From a virus, in the IMG/VR virus record IMGVR_UViG_3300017763_000017, positions 1-58,534 of that record: a stretch of 58,534 nucleotides of DNA; one strand, 5' to 3'. The position numbers were made by a program, and so were the translations under genes. The notes under the pieces are model-generated. The model was not told where the DNA came from and ran no database searches. It worked only from the letters and a program-made list of their open reading frames with translations. Shown one piece after another: positions 24,448-32,917 of this stretch (position 1 is its first letter; each line of letters begins with the position of its first letter).

Positions 24448-26159
24448 TTTAATCTACTAAAATTATTCTTCTTATAAAAAGTTAAACTATTATTAAAACG
24501 ATCTGCTAGTTGATCACTCTTGTGCGTTATGACAAAAATATTACTTTCGGTGGACAGATCCCTAAGAACTTTCATGAGATCGTCCACACCAACAGAGTCC
24601 AGAGACGAATCAAATATTTCATCTAGTATTAATAAATTGCAGTGAGCACTATTTTTTATCTTTGCAATCTTTCTCCAAGCAAGAAGAATTGCTAGATCAA
24701 TTCTAGATTTTTCACCTTCACTAAAATTCATGTAACTAAAAGTGTCCCTATGTCTACTTTTAATTTCTTCGTTAAATTCTTCATCTAATGAAAAGGAAAC
24801 AAAGAAATTCATATGAGTAAGATATTTATTTATGATCTCGTTAATTACAGGTAAGTAATTTTTTATGATTTTTGATTTTATACCAGAGTCTTTGAGTAAT
24901 AAAAACAACACATCTAAATTTGACTTTAATTCTTTCTGTCTTACCACTCGTTCTTTGTGTGCATATAAATCAGATTCGTAATCTCTCTGTTTTCCTTCAC
25001 ACTCCAATATGTTTTCATCAAAGCTACTGGATTCATTTTCAGATTCTAGTAGAGAAGTCATATACTTATTGGCAGCATTTATTTCACTATTCTTTTCTCG
25101 TATCGACTGCTCTATATTTTTACTAACTAAAAATTTCTGCTTCAATTCATCTAAAGAACTTTTCAATTCAGTGTAATCAGTTTTAAAAGAAATTATACTA
25201 GATTCTATTTCATCTTTAGATTCATTTAAATCAGATAATTTATCTCCTTTAAACTCTTCCGTAATTTCCTGACTGCATGTTGGACAGACGCTGTTCTCGT
25301 CATAGAATGAAATAGAACTAATAGTCTTTTTCTTATCCTTTATCAAATTAACAATAGAACTTTCAAATTTACCCAGTTTATTCTCTATCGTTTTCTGTTC
25401 ACTTTCTACCTCAGAATACGGCAATAAAGAATCGGTTAATTGCGATAGTTCCTCATTAAAAATTTTTATTTCATTCTTTAGTTTCTCTACTTTGTTTGTT
25501 AGGTTGGAGGCGCTTTCATTTTTCTTATCCGAAAAAGATTTAATAGTTTGTTCCTGAACTTCTATCTTTTCGGTTAGAACTTCCATTTTATTTTGTAACT
25601 CTCGAACTTGATTTTTTGTCATGGACAATTTAGCTTTGATAATTTGGTTCATTGCACTGAATATATTAATGTCTAAAATATCTTCAATCACTTCCCTTCT
25701 ATCCACAGCAGAAAGTTGCATGAAAGGAACAAATGAAGAACTACCAAGAGTTACAATCTGAGTGAACGACTTATAATTCATTTTTAAGATCTGATCTTCT
25801 AAAAGTTTTTGGTAATCTTTAGCTTTTGCAGACTGTTGCAGTAGTTCTCCATTTTTGTGAATCTCAAATTTCTTAGGTTTTAAACCACGAACAATTTCAT
25901 AGGTGTCACCATAAATTTCAAATGTTAACTGCACAACACAATTTTTATTGTTCATTGTGTTGATAAGCTGAGGTATATTTATTTTCCTAAATGGCTTACC
26001 AAACAAAGCAAACGTAATAGAATCTAAAAGAGCATAGGATTTACCGTGACCATTTGATCCAGAAACTAGGGTCATGTTATCACTACAAAAATCTATCTCA
26101 GTAAAATAATTACCAAAAGAACCGAAGTTTTTAAATTTAACAGTTTTAAACTTTATCAT
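24444..26159 (-). CDS. 46: Recombination exonuclease subunit gp46 (Rad50-like)
   Basis: This 571-residue SMC-type ATPase has Walker A GSNGHGKS (about 34-41), long coiled coils and a central zinc hook CPTC (near residue 290). The signature NFSEGEKSRIDLAILLAW is near 475 and Walker B LLILDEIFDSS near 507. With gp47 it forms the nuclease that resects DNA ends and degrades host DNA. Length matches T4 gp46 (560). It overlaps the SET-like gene by four bases. Confidence 0.95.
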   Translation of the reverse strand: MIKFKTVKFKNFGSFGNYFTEIDFCSDNMTLVSGSNGHGKSYALLDSITFALFGKPFRKINIPQLINTMNNKNCVVQLTFEIYGDTYEIVRGLKPKKFEIHKNGELLQQSAKAKDYQKLLEDQILKMNYKSFTQIVTLGSSSFVPFMQLSAVDRREVIEDILDINIFSAMNQIIKAKLSMTKNQVRELQNKMEVLTEKIEVQEQTIKSFSDKKNESASNLTNKVEKLKNEIKIFNEELSQLTDSLLPYSEVESEQKTIENKLGKFESSIVNLIKDKKKTISSISFYDENSVCPTCSQEITEEFKGDKLSDLNESKDEIESSIISFKTDYTELKSSLDELKQKFLVSKNIEQSIREKNSEINAANKYMTSLLESENESSSFDENILECEGKQRDYESDLYAHKERVVRQKELKSNLDVLFLLLKDSGIKSKIIKNYLPVINEIINKYLTHMNFFVSFSLDEEFNEEIKSRHRDTFSYMNFSEGEKSRIDLAILLAWRKIAKIKNSAHCNLLILDEIFDSSLDSVGVDDLMKVLRDLSTESNIFVITHKSDQLADRFNNSLTFYKKNNFSRLK

Positions 26160-26773
26160 TTGTCAACTTTAATACTTTTTAACTCCTCATTCCCTACCAT
26201 AGACTTAAATTTTGAACTACGTTTAATTTGGTTTTTTGGTAGTTCGACTGGTTTCTTGTTTAGTATTTTTGGAGGTCCGGAAGATTGCTTAGGTAATGAT
26301 GTTGGTGTTACTCCCGAAGTTTTCTTTTTACCGCAACCACAACCCTTATTTTCTTTATCTGGTTTCATGGGTTTATCCTCCGGAACAATTGGATAAAATA
26401 AAATTTCTTCTCCCACATCTATATCTTTGATTGCTCTAACAGTCACAATTCCAAAACGATGATCGTGTTGATATACTGCGTTGTTTTCTGGATATGAACG
26501 ATATGAGGTAAAGTTCCCCCCGACCATATACAAAGAAGTTTTCTGTGTTGTGATATCATACGAAGTAACTAAACCATCAAGTAGTTCCTCATCTGTATCG
26601 TCCGATTTGTACATAGCCTCTAAAGTAGAAGATATTTTTTTAGTTGCACACTCTTCTATAACCTGACCCATTTTAAATCTCTGGGTTGCAACTACAACAT
26701 ATCCATTTTTAGTGCCTTTGAGTTTACATCCCTTTGATATAAAATCACTATAATAAAAATTACCGTCATTCAT
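26156..26773 (-). CDS. SET-domain-like protein between gp47 and gp46
   Basis: This 205-residue protein has an N-terminal GYVVVATQRFKMGQVIEE (about 24-41). Later comes SYRSYPENNAVYQHDHRFGIVTVRAIKDIDVGEEILFYP (about 90-128). This is the order of a SET fold: G.GVFA...I..GE.I, then a PNA segment, then R.I.V.A.RDI..GEEL...Y. The usual NHS is replaced by RSYP, so methyltransferase activity is uncertain. The C-terminal 70 residues are disordered-like, with GCGCGKKK and many Pro/Lys. Four-base overlaps with gp47 and gp46 show it is part of the recombination operon. Confidence 0.55.
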   Translation of the reverse strand: MNDGNFYYSDFISKGCKLKGTKNGYVVVATQRFKMGQVIEECATKKISSTLEAMYKSDDTDEELLDGLVTSYDITTQKTSLYMVGGNFTSYRSYPENNAVYQHDHRFGIVTVRAIKDIDVGEEILFYPIVPEDKPMKPDKENKGCGCGKKKTSGVTPTSLPKQSSGPPKILNKKPVELPKNQIKRSSKFKSMVGNEELKSIKVDK

Positions 26774-27798
26774 TGGTCTAAAGCCTCCAAATATATTTCA
26801 TTTGCTAATTTTTTAAGGACACTACTATTTATGTCCAATTCTAGATTATCTATTTCTTCGTTTATAATCGTCAAAGTATCCTTAGACAAATCAACAGGAT
26901 CTGTATCTTTATTATCCATTGATATGTCTTCTATTATAGTAAATTCATATGGATTTTGATTTTCTATGTTTGTAATTTTTTCATCGACTACTTTTCTTGC
27001 ACAATCCGATGTTACAATCAATTTAATATATTTGTTAGCGAATTTACTATAGTCTAATATGCTATCGTTTGGGTTTACTGAATAAAACATTTTATCTGGA
27101 TTTTCAATAAATTCAATCTCTCTAGTTTCAGTATCTAAAACATGAAACCCCTTAGTGTCATTCATATCAGAAAATGTAATTTCGTATTGAGTGCCTAAAT
27201 ATTCAACATTGTTATTTGATGACTTATTGTGGAAATGTCCACTAAGAACCATTTCGAATCTAGACAAAAACGAATCTTCCATACCACCAGAAAATTTGAC
27301 ACCCCTAAGAACTTCATAATTATTAAGTTCAAAATGTCCACACAAAATGGGACATGCACAGTTTTGTATGAAATCTAGAACAGAATCTTTATTCTGTGGA
27401 CATATCCAAGGAACCATCCCAACACACAAATCATCAAAATTTAAAACTTTACAATCTTCATATAAATTGAAACATTTATAATGAGAAAACAATTGCTTAG
27501 GTGAATTCACCTCGTTTGTATTTCTGTAAAATGTATCATGGTTCCCAAGAAGCATATGGAGATTTACATCCATACTTTCAAGTCGATCAAAAAATCTACT
27601 CTTGACCTGTGTTAAAGTATTAAAATTTACATACTTCCTTCTATCCATCAGATCTCCCAGATGGAGAACAGTATCAATTTTATTTTCTTCTATGTAAGGA
27701 AAAAATATGTTTTCAAAAAACTCAAAGAAGTAGTTTAAAAAAACAGCAGAATCATTCCTTGCACCGAAGTGGGTATCATTTAGGATCGCTATCTTCAT
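26770..27798 (-). CDS. 47: Recombination nuclease subunit gp47 (Mre11-like)
   Basis: This metallophosphoesterase shows the Mre11 motifs in order: KIAILNDTHFGAR (DxH), DTVLHLGDLMDRR (GD), LLGNHDTFY (GNHD) and VLSGHFHNK (GH.H). I chose the ATG at 27798, just before KIAILND. In-frame upstream codons would only add a basic tail overlapping gp55. At 342 residues it matches T4 gp47 (339). The start lies inside the gp55 3' end, suggesting coupled translation. Confidence 0.93.
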   Translation of the reverse strand: MKIAILNDTHFGARNDSAVFLNYFFEFFENIFFPYIEENKIDTVLHLGDLMDRRKYVNFNTLTQVKSRFFDRLESMDVNLHMLLGNHDTFYRNTNEVNSPKQLFSHYKCFNLYEDCKVLNFDDLCVGMVPWICPQNKDSVLDFIQNCACPILCGHFELNNYEVLRGVKFSGGMEDSFLSRFEMVLSGHFHNKSSNNNVEYLGTQYEITFSDMNDTKGFHVLDTETREIEFIENPDKMFYSVNPNDSILDYSKFANKYIKLIVTSDCARKVVDEKITNIENQNPYEFTIIEDISMDNKDTDPVDLSKDTLTIINEEIDNLELDINSSVLKKLANEIYLEALDQ

Positions 27799-28303
27799 TC
27801 TTTTTACTTTTCTTCTTTTTATCAAACTTTTCTATATCAGTCTTAGACAGAGAAAAATAATCAGCCAAATGTTCTTCGGGGTTTCTTTCTTCTTCAAAGT
27901 TATTATTTTTTAACCAAGAACTGAGAGTACCGCTGGTGTCCATATTCTTTAATACCTTATACTTTATGAAATTTTGTTTCTTTTCTTTTTCTATTCTTCG
28001 TATAAAAGCATAATACGTTATTTGTGTGAAATATGAAAATGGATTCTTTGACTTTTCTGGGTCAAAGTTATGTGCATACATTAAACAGTTTTCTACTGCA
28101 TCTCCAATCATGTCTTCTCTGAATGGGTAGTTTGCAAAGTTAGACTTGAATGATAAGTGCTCTGCTATTTTCCAAAAACACTCACCGATATATTCATTGA
28201 TGGGAGGCTTACCTTCTCCCTGTTCTGCGAGTTCAATTACTTTTAATTTCCACTCACTCATTTCCGCAAAAAATTTCTTGTTATCTATGTAATTATTACT
28301 CAT
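27776..28303 (-). CDS. 55: Late-transcription sigma factor gp55
   Basis: This 175-residue protein has a sigma region 2-like core: REDMIGDAVENCLMYAHNFDPEKSKNPFSYFTQITYYAFIRRIEKEKK (about 62-110). In T4, gp55 (185 residues) replaces host sigma70 and recognises TATAAATA, with gp33 and the gp45 clamp as co-activators. The basic tail contains LADYFSLS, a possible clamp-binding motif. It has a strong AAGG ribosome site. Several late-promoter matches in this window support its function. Confidence 0.9.
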   Translation of the reverse strand: MSNNYIDNKKFFAEMSEWKLKVIELAEQGEGKPPINEYIGECFWKIAEHLSFKSNFANYPFREDMIGDAVENCLMYAHNFDPEKSKNPFSYFTQITYYAFIRRIEKEKKQNFIKYKVLKNMDTSGTLSSWLKNNNFEEERNPEEHLADYFSLSKTDIEKFDKKKKSKKNEDSDPK

Positions 28304-28319
28304 GTTTTTTCCTTGACAT

Positions 28320-28325
28320 ATTATA
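28320..28325 (-). promoter_or_regulatory. Candidate -10 element of gp55 promoter
   Basis: The minus strand reads TATAAT about 17 bases before the gp55 ATG. No good -35 is seen at 16-18 bases; the best, TTACAC at 19, is weak. It lies in the 66-base gap after a possible terminator, so an independent transcript for gp55 is plausible. Confidence 0.35.
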
Positions 28326-28355
28326 AAGTACCTGTAAAATCCGAGTGTAACGAGT

Positions 28356-28379
28356 TAAAAAGAGTAGTATTAATACTCT
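28356..28379 (-). terminator. Weak hairpin-plus-U terminator after the Sm-like gene
   Basis: On the minus strand AGAGTA (28379-28374) and TACTCT (28366-28361) form a 6-bp stem with a 7-base loop, followed by TTTT. The stop codon of the Sm-like gene lies at the loop. The stem is AT-rich, so termination would be partial. Confidence 0.35.
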
Positions 28380-28960
28380 CTTGTATCTGAACTCCAATCA
28401 GTCCAACGATTACCATAGTCTGGGTGATTGATATCATTCTCGGTGGTATCTTCACTTATTTCTTCTGATGGAAAACTAAACTCTATATCATACTCAAAAG
28501 ATCCAGATGCACCATTAGCCAATTGGTTAAGTAAATCATCTAGAGTTTGTGGAGGCTCATTTGCTTGTTGAGCTTCTACTTCATCCATCATTTCATCTAA
28601 CATTTTTTGAACATTGTTTTTCATTTCATTTTGAAATGTGTCAATGTTTTTTATTTCTCTTTTCTTACTCGTCAACTTTTTTTCCTTTTCCCTTTCATAA
28701 AGAGAAACTACTTCTTCAATGGGATTGTTGTACGAGAGAACTATAGTCTCAGGAATCTTAATGAACTTATCTGAACTATATGAAACCCAGTCTTTTAAGA
28801 CAGTAATTTCTTTTTGCATACCACTGACAGGATCAGACATGACAATTGTCTTAAATGCCATAGGAGTTTCCATGTATACTTTACCATTTTGTCTTTTTTG
28901 TATTCGGGTGATTAATTCATCACCTGTGTTTAATTTTAGGATGCGGTAAATTGAACTCAT
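28370..28960 (-). CDS. Sm-like (LSm/Hfq-type) phage protein candidate
   Basis: The first ~95 residues (YRILKLNTGDELITRIQKRQNGKVYMETPMAF...EITVLKDWVSYSSDKFIKIPETIVLSY) follow the Sm fold: a first strand, a GDELI turn, long bent strands and a terminal strand. The remainder is helical and acidic (about 95-198), probably flexible. I chose ATG 28960, which has GAGGAG six bases before it. It sits between UvsW and gp55, where marine T4-like phages often carry such a gene. RNA binding is inferred from the fold only. Confidence 0.5.
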   Translation of the reverse strand: MSSIYRILKLNTGDELITRIQKRQNGKVYMETPMAFKTIVMSDPVSGMQKEITVLKDWVSYSSDKFIKIPETIVLSYNNPIEEVVSLYEREKEKKLTSKKREIKNIDTFQNEMKNNVQKMLDEMMDEVEAQQANEPPQTLDDLLNQLANGASGSFEYDIEFSFPSEEISEDTTENDINHPDYGNRWTDWSSDTREY

Positions 28961-28970
28961 TGTCATCTCC

Positions 28971-30443
28971 TCATACCTTTATTCTTTTCAGTGTGTAATT
29001 AAACTTCTCATTATTATATATTCGTACACGTTCATCTAAATGTTTCATAGTATGATTAGTATAACTTTTATATGAAAGATCATCTGAAATATCATACACC
29101 TTAGTTTTACCCTTTCCTTTTGCCTTTCTGAGTCCTCTACCTATTGATTGGAGAACACGAATGACAGATTTTGATGGAGAAGAAAATATAACGTTTGCTA
29201 TACTTGGTATATTGATACCAGTAGAACACGTTCCATACGATGCAATTAGAATTGCGTTCTGTTCTTTTTCTAAAATGGTTCTTATATGTTCTCTCTGATC
29301 GGCATCTGTACCACCATAGATGAAGAATATATTTCTATCTGGAGCCTTCTCTTCAATCATTTGATGTAGTACTTTGCCGTGTAGATCTACAAAATTGAAT
29401 AGTAAAAGAGTGTTACCTTTCAGGTTCAATGTCAGATCCCGAATGAAATTATTTCGTTTTTCATTTGTGATAATAAAGTTCAGTTCGTCCTGATATGCAG
29501 CTCGTTTCATTTCATTTTTGATTTCTTGTTCGTAATCTAAAATAAGACATTCTATCTCCACATCAGTGAGAAGTTTCTTTTCTATTAGTTTCTTGGTTGA
29601 TGTAACATTATATACTGGACCAAATAAACCTTCGATAACTAGTTTATGAGTCTGTGTACCATCTAAAGTTCCAGTCGTACCAATCCTATAGTGGGCATCA
29701 GTCAACTTAGTCATAATAGATGTTAGGGACTTCGCTTTAAACAAGTGACATTCATCTCCAAATACAGCTCCGAACTGATCGAAAAACTGTTTAGGCATAT
29801 TATAGAGGCTTTGCCAAGTAGATACAACTATTTTTTTGGCAGTTTCTTTTTCCTCACCAGAAAAAATTCTATGTACATTTGATGGTACATCCCATGTACC
29901 CGCTGAGTAGTCCTCAAAGTCTCTGTAAAGCTGGTTAACCAGTCCAACGGTTGGAACTATGATTAATATTTTTTCGTTGTCATTTAAACGCATTATTGCA
30001 TCTCTGACTAGAATATAGATGATAAGAGACTTACCACTACCAGTAGGAGATAGTAGTAAAGATCTCTTATCTTTCATCGCTCGATAGCAGGCTTTAAGTT
30101 GGTGTGGATGTGGTTTTAATTTTAAGTTTAAAGATTTGATAAAGTTTGCAAACTCGTCCACAGTGTAGTCGTCTGACTCTAAAAGTTTTTCGCTGTCTAC
30201 CTCTAAACTATATTTTCTATCCTCTGCAAACTTTTTAATATAGTCCAAAAGACCCACATATATGTTTCTACTATACAAGTTAAACAGTCGTATCTGACCA
30301 TCCCAAACTTTTTTCTTATATGCAGGTGTATATTGATAATTGGGAACATAAAATGTGAAGTATTGATTCAATTCTTTTGCAATTGATTTTTCGCATTCTA
30401 TGAACAGATTTACAGCATCTTTTTGTTTTATAACTAAATCCAT
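28971..30443 (-). CDS. uvsW: UvsW-like DNA helicase
   Basis: This 490-residue superfamily 2 helicase has LLLSPTGSGKSLI (Walker A), GAVFGDECHLF (Walker B, DECH box), GTTGTLDGT (motif III-like) and QSIGRGLRKAKGKG (motif VI). The N-terminal part (FYVPNYQYTPAYKKKVWDGQIRLFN) is the UvsW-type small domain. T4 UvsW unwinds branched intermediates and R-loops and switches origin replication to recombination. The start overlaps the UvsY stop (TGATG). Confidence 0.93.
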   Translation of the reverse strand: MDLVIKQKDAVNLFIECEKSIAKELNQYFTFYVPNYQYTPAYKKKVWDGQIRLFNLYSRNIYVGLLDYIKKFAEDRKYSLEVDSEKLLESDDYTVDEFANFIKSLNLKLKPHPHQLKACYRAMKDKRSLLLSPTGSGKSLIIYILVRDAIMRLNDNEKILIIVPTVGLVNQLYRDFEDYSAGTWDVPSNVHRIFSGEEKETAKKIVVSTWQSLYNMPKQFFDQFGAVFGDECHLFKAKSLTSIMTKLTDAHYRIGTTGTLDGTQTHKLVIEGLFGPVYNVTSTKKLIEKKLLTDVEIECLILDYEQEIKNEMKRAAYQDELNFIITNEKRNNFIRDLTLNLKGNTLLLFNFVDLHGKVLHQMIEEKAPDRNIFFIYGGTDADQREHIRTILEKEQNAILIASYGTCSTGINIPSIANVIFSSPSKSVIRVLQSIGRGLRKAKGKGKTKVYDISDDLSYKSYTNHTMKHLDERVRIYNNEKFNYTLKRIKV

Positions 30444-30877
30444 CAGATACCCTGTGTAAACTTAATCCACTCAATGGCAGATTTTATGTTCCATTGTCTT
30501 CCAGTGATTATTTTTATCACTTGTTCTAGATAAGAAACTACAGAGTTTTGTAGTGATATTTTTGCTCTTAATTTTTGCAAGTCAAGATCTGCGTCCATAA
30601 ACATGGGAATATCGGTTTTTAATATAACATGCTCAAAAGGATCCCAGTCTTTTCTTTTTAGATCGTCATCTCCCATCTTGCCACTGTAATACAACCACTT
30701 ATCCCGCTTCATTATTTTTTCTTGGAACGATAGCTTTTCCAACTCCAATTTAGAGTTTTCGTGCATAATCAAATATTTGTTATGTAACTGGGGAGTTTTT
30801 AACGATTCTGAATTTAAATCTGTTTCATCAATAAATATGTCTTCTTTTACCATTTCACGAAGAGATTCAATGTCCAT
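30443..30877 (-). CDS. uvsY: Recombination mediator UvsY
   Basis: This 144-residue protein matches marine UvsY proteins: an N-terminal acidic region, HNKYLIMHENSKLELEKL, KRDKWLYYSGKM (about 57-68), and a C-terminal helix pair LEQVIKIITGRQWNIKSAIEWIKFTQG. T4 UvsY (137 residues) loads the UvsX recombinase on gp32-coated ssDNA. UvsX itself is not in this window. It is coupled to uvsW by an overlapping stop/start and has GGAG before its ATG. Confidence 0.88.
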   Translation of the reverse strand: MDIESLREMVKEDIFIDETDLNSESLKTPQLHNKYLIMHENSKLELEKLSFQEKIMKRDKWLYYSGKMGDDDLKRKDWDPFEHVILKTDIPMFMDADLDLQKLRAKISLQNSVVSYLEQVIKIITGRQWNIKSAIEWIKFTQGI

Positions 30878-30887
30878 ACATTCTCCA

Positions 30888-31409
30888 TCATACTGTTTCT
30901 AAATCATAATAAGAATATCTAAACGTCACTGAAGAAGATAGCTGAATACTATCTGCAGAAGTTGTAGTAAAGGAAAACCCAGTTAGTGATATAGGAAACA
31001 TATTGTAAAAACTAAATTTAAATTCTGGTTTATACGCACTGTTTAATATAATTAATTCACCAACCGTGGTAGATACATTACAATCATTGTACATGATTTC
31101 TTCTGTTTCTTCATTCATTGGACCCAGTCTTTTGAGCCACTCATATATTTCTCTCCAACTCTCTAGTTTTTCATCTACCAAAAACGAAAGTGTTAGATCT
31201 TCAAAAATATACTTACCTGTTGCTGTTGGTATGTTAACACCAAAGGCAGTATTTAAATCTGCACTGATAAATTCAATGGAAGGAACGTTCACCCCAGTAA
31301 CATAATTCGACAGAATTGGAATTCTGGATGTATTGAATTTAAACTGATTTGCTGTTAGCAAATTAGAAGTGCTAGGTGTGCTACCAAGATGTCTGGGATC
31401 GTTGCTCAT
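30888..31409 (-). CDS. Tail-tube-fold protein at the gp3 position (tail completion candidate)
   Basis: This 173-residue protein (NLLTANQFKFNTSRIPILSNYVTGVNVPSIEF..., then YIFEDLTLSFLVDEKLESWREIYEWLKRLGPM and ISLTGFSFTTTSADSIQLSSSVTFRYSYYDL) has the layout of the gp19/gp54/gp3-type tail tube fold. In several marine T4-like phages a tail completion protein lies between gp23 and uvsY, and is often called gp3. A TATAAATA late promoter ends five bases before the ATG, and no Shine-Dalgarno site precedes it, so a leaderless mRNA is likely. The exact T4 equivalent is not certain. Confidence 0.55.
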   Translation of the reverse strand: MSNDPRHLGSTPSTSNLLTANQFKFNTSRIPILSNYVTGVNVPSIEFISADLNTAFGVNIPTATGKYIFEDLTLSFLVDEKLESWREIYEWLKRLGPMNEETEEIMYNDCNVSTTVGELIILNSAYKPEFKFSFYNMFPISLTGFSFTTTSADSIQLSSSVTFRYSYYDLETV

Positions 31410-31414
31410 AATAC

Positions 31415-31422
31415 TATTTATA
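31415..31422 (-). promoter_or_regulatory. Perfect T4-type late promoter TATAAATA
   Basis: The minus strand reads TATAAATA directly after the gp23 terminator. With the usual -13 to -6 placement, transcription would start at or next to the ATG at 31409. Confidence 0.65.
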
Positions 31423-31423
31423 C

Positions 31424-31453
31424 AAAAAAAAGGAGCACTCCGAAGAGTGCTCC
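31424..31453 (-). terminator. Rho-independent terminator after gp23 (UUCG tetraloop)
   Basis: On the minus strand GGAGCACTC (31453-31445), TTCG loop and GAGTGCTCC (31440-31432) form a perfect 9-bp stem with a UUCG-type tetraloop, followed by seven T. It lies 22 bases after the gp23 stop. UUCG loops are typical of T4 terminators. Confidence 0.9.
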
Positions 31454-31475
31454 CTTTTCGTTTTTGACTGGACTA

Positions 31476-32891
31476 TCAACCAGTTGTACCACCAGCAGCA
31501 AAACCGTGGAGGTTCTTGACTGCGAAGATGCGGTAGTACTGGTTTCCACCGAGTGTACCAAGAACTGTGCTCTCGGCGAATGGGTTGGCAACCATACCGT
31601 ATCGAGTCTTGAACCCGATCTTTGGCTGGAAGGTGTCGTGATCGACAGCTCTTACCATCTGGAGTGGAACGTATGGGCAGTAGAAGAAACCTGCGTCATA
31701 TGGGTTAGTACCCTTATAACCGACTACTGCGTAGTCACCGTAAGCGTGACCTGCACCAACTGAACCGGCGGAGTATGGGTCAACGTAGACCTTGAACTTA
31801 CCGTTGAGTGTACCAACGAAAGTGTTACCGGTGTCATCTGGATCGAGTGCAACGTTCATTGCTGGTGAGATGTTGAGGAATCCACCCATTGCGAGGGCAG
31901 AAGCAACATCAGCGGTGCAGAGAACGAAGTTACCCTTACCACGACGTGTTTCCTTAGCGATCTGGTTGGCTTCACGCTCGATTTGGAACATGAGACCACG
32001 GAATCTTTCAGCACTCCAGCGACCATCAGAGTCAGCGTAGAGGTCATAGATACCATCAGTAGCGATGTCGTTCTGCTTTGCACCAAGCTTGGCGTTGGTG
32101 TAGAGAGTACGGATGACTTCGCGGTTGATTTCACTAAGAATCTCGGTACTGAGGATGTTGGCGAGTTCAGTCTCGGCGTCGAGTCCGTGAACAGCCTTGA
32201 GGTCCTGAGCGAGTTCTGTGGTGTATTCAGCCTTGAGAGCCTTGGTCTTCGCTTCGACGGCAATTCTGTCGATTGAGAAGCCCATGTCAGCAAAGTCCTT
32301 ACCAGCAGCACCAGAAAGTGATTCAGCCTGCGATGTTGACATACCACGGAAGTCTAGTCCGGTTGCAGGAAGACCTTGGTTAGCATTACCGGTGAGCAGG
32401 TCCTCTTGTGTTGCACCACTAGAGAATGGAGAAGCAGAAAGACCTGCACTTGGAGCGGATGCTTCTGTGGCACCTGCGAATGCGTTGGCTTCTTGGAAGA
32501 GAGCTTCAGCACCACCTGTACCGCCACCGTACTTGCTCTTGAGTGCAAAGATAAGACCGGTTGGAGCGGTCATTGGCTGAACACCGCAGAGGTCATATGC
32601 CATTAGGTTTGGCATAGCACGACGAACAAGGCTGATTAGGATTGGATCGTAACCAGCGAGGTTACCAGCACTACCAACCTGTGCGTTTGAGAAGCCACCA
32701 CCCATGTTGTTGGCTGGCTGCTCAACAAGCATTTGCTCGCGGAGTGCGTCCTGTTGGTTTTCGAGGAGAACAGCGGTGGTTCTCTTCTTGTGATAATCTT
32801 CGATATTATCGAGTGAGTCATGGTCTAGAAGTGGTGACCACTTCTCGACTAGCTCGTCATATGGGGTTGAATCGTCTTTATGTGTGAACAT
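31476..32891 (-). CDS. 23: Major capsid protein gp23
   Basis: This 471-residue protein has the gp23 core RRAMPNLMAYDLCGVQPMTAPTGLIFALKSKYG (about 91-123) and ends GVAT-like FAVKNLHGFAAGGTTG. It forms the capsid shell after cleavage by gp21; MLVE (54-57) followed by QPANN fits the (L/I)xE cleavage rule, removing an acidic N-terminus. Length is shorter than T4 (521). Its codons are visibly more GC-rich than those of its neighbours, which is common for the most abundant virion protein. AAGGAG precedes the start, and a strong terminator follows. Confidence 0.97.
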   Translation of the reverse strand: MFTHKDDSTPYDELVEKWSPLLDHDSLDNIEDYHKKRTTAVLLENQQDALREQMLVEQPANNMGGGFSNAQVGSAGNLAGYDPILISLVRRAMPNLMAYDLCGVQPMTAPTGLIFALKSKYGGGTGGAEALFQEANAFAGATEASAPSAGLSASPFSSGATQEDLLTGNANQGLPATGLDFRGMSTSQAESLSGAAGKDFADMGFSIDRIAVEAKTKALKAEYTTELAQDLKAVHGLDAETELANILSTEILSEINREVIRTLYTNAKLGAKQNDIATDGIYDLYADSDGRWSAERFRGLMFQIEREANQIAKETRRGKGNFVLCTADVASALAMGGFLNISPAMNVALDPDDTGNTFVGTLNGKFKVYVDPYSAGSVGAGHAYGDYAVVGYKGTNPYDAGFFYCPYVPLQMVRAVDHDTFQPKIGFKTRYGMVANPFAESTVLGTLGGNQYYRIFAVKNLHGFAAGGTTG

Positions 32892-32917
32892 GTCCTATTT
32901 CTCCTTAGAAATTTAAA

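Noticed and set aside
28311-28316. Plus-strand TTGACA near gp55
   Set aside because: No plus-strand gene or -10 at the right distance follows; it is chance on the wrong strand.
31856-32347. Long frames overlapping gp23 on both strands
   Set aside because: They arise from the GC-rich, codon-biased gp23 and match nothing; gp23 is unambiguous.
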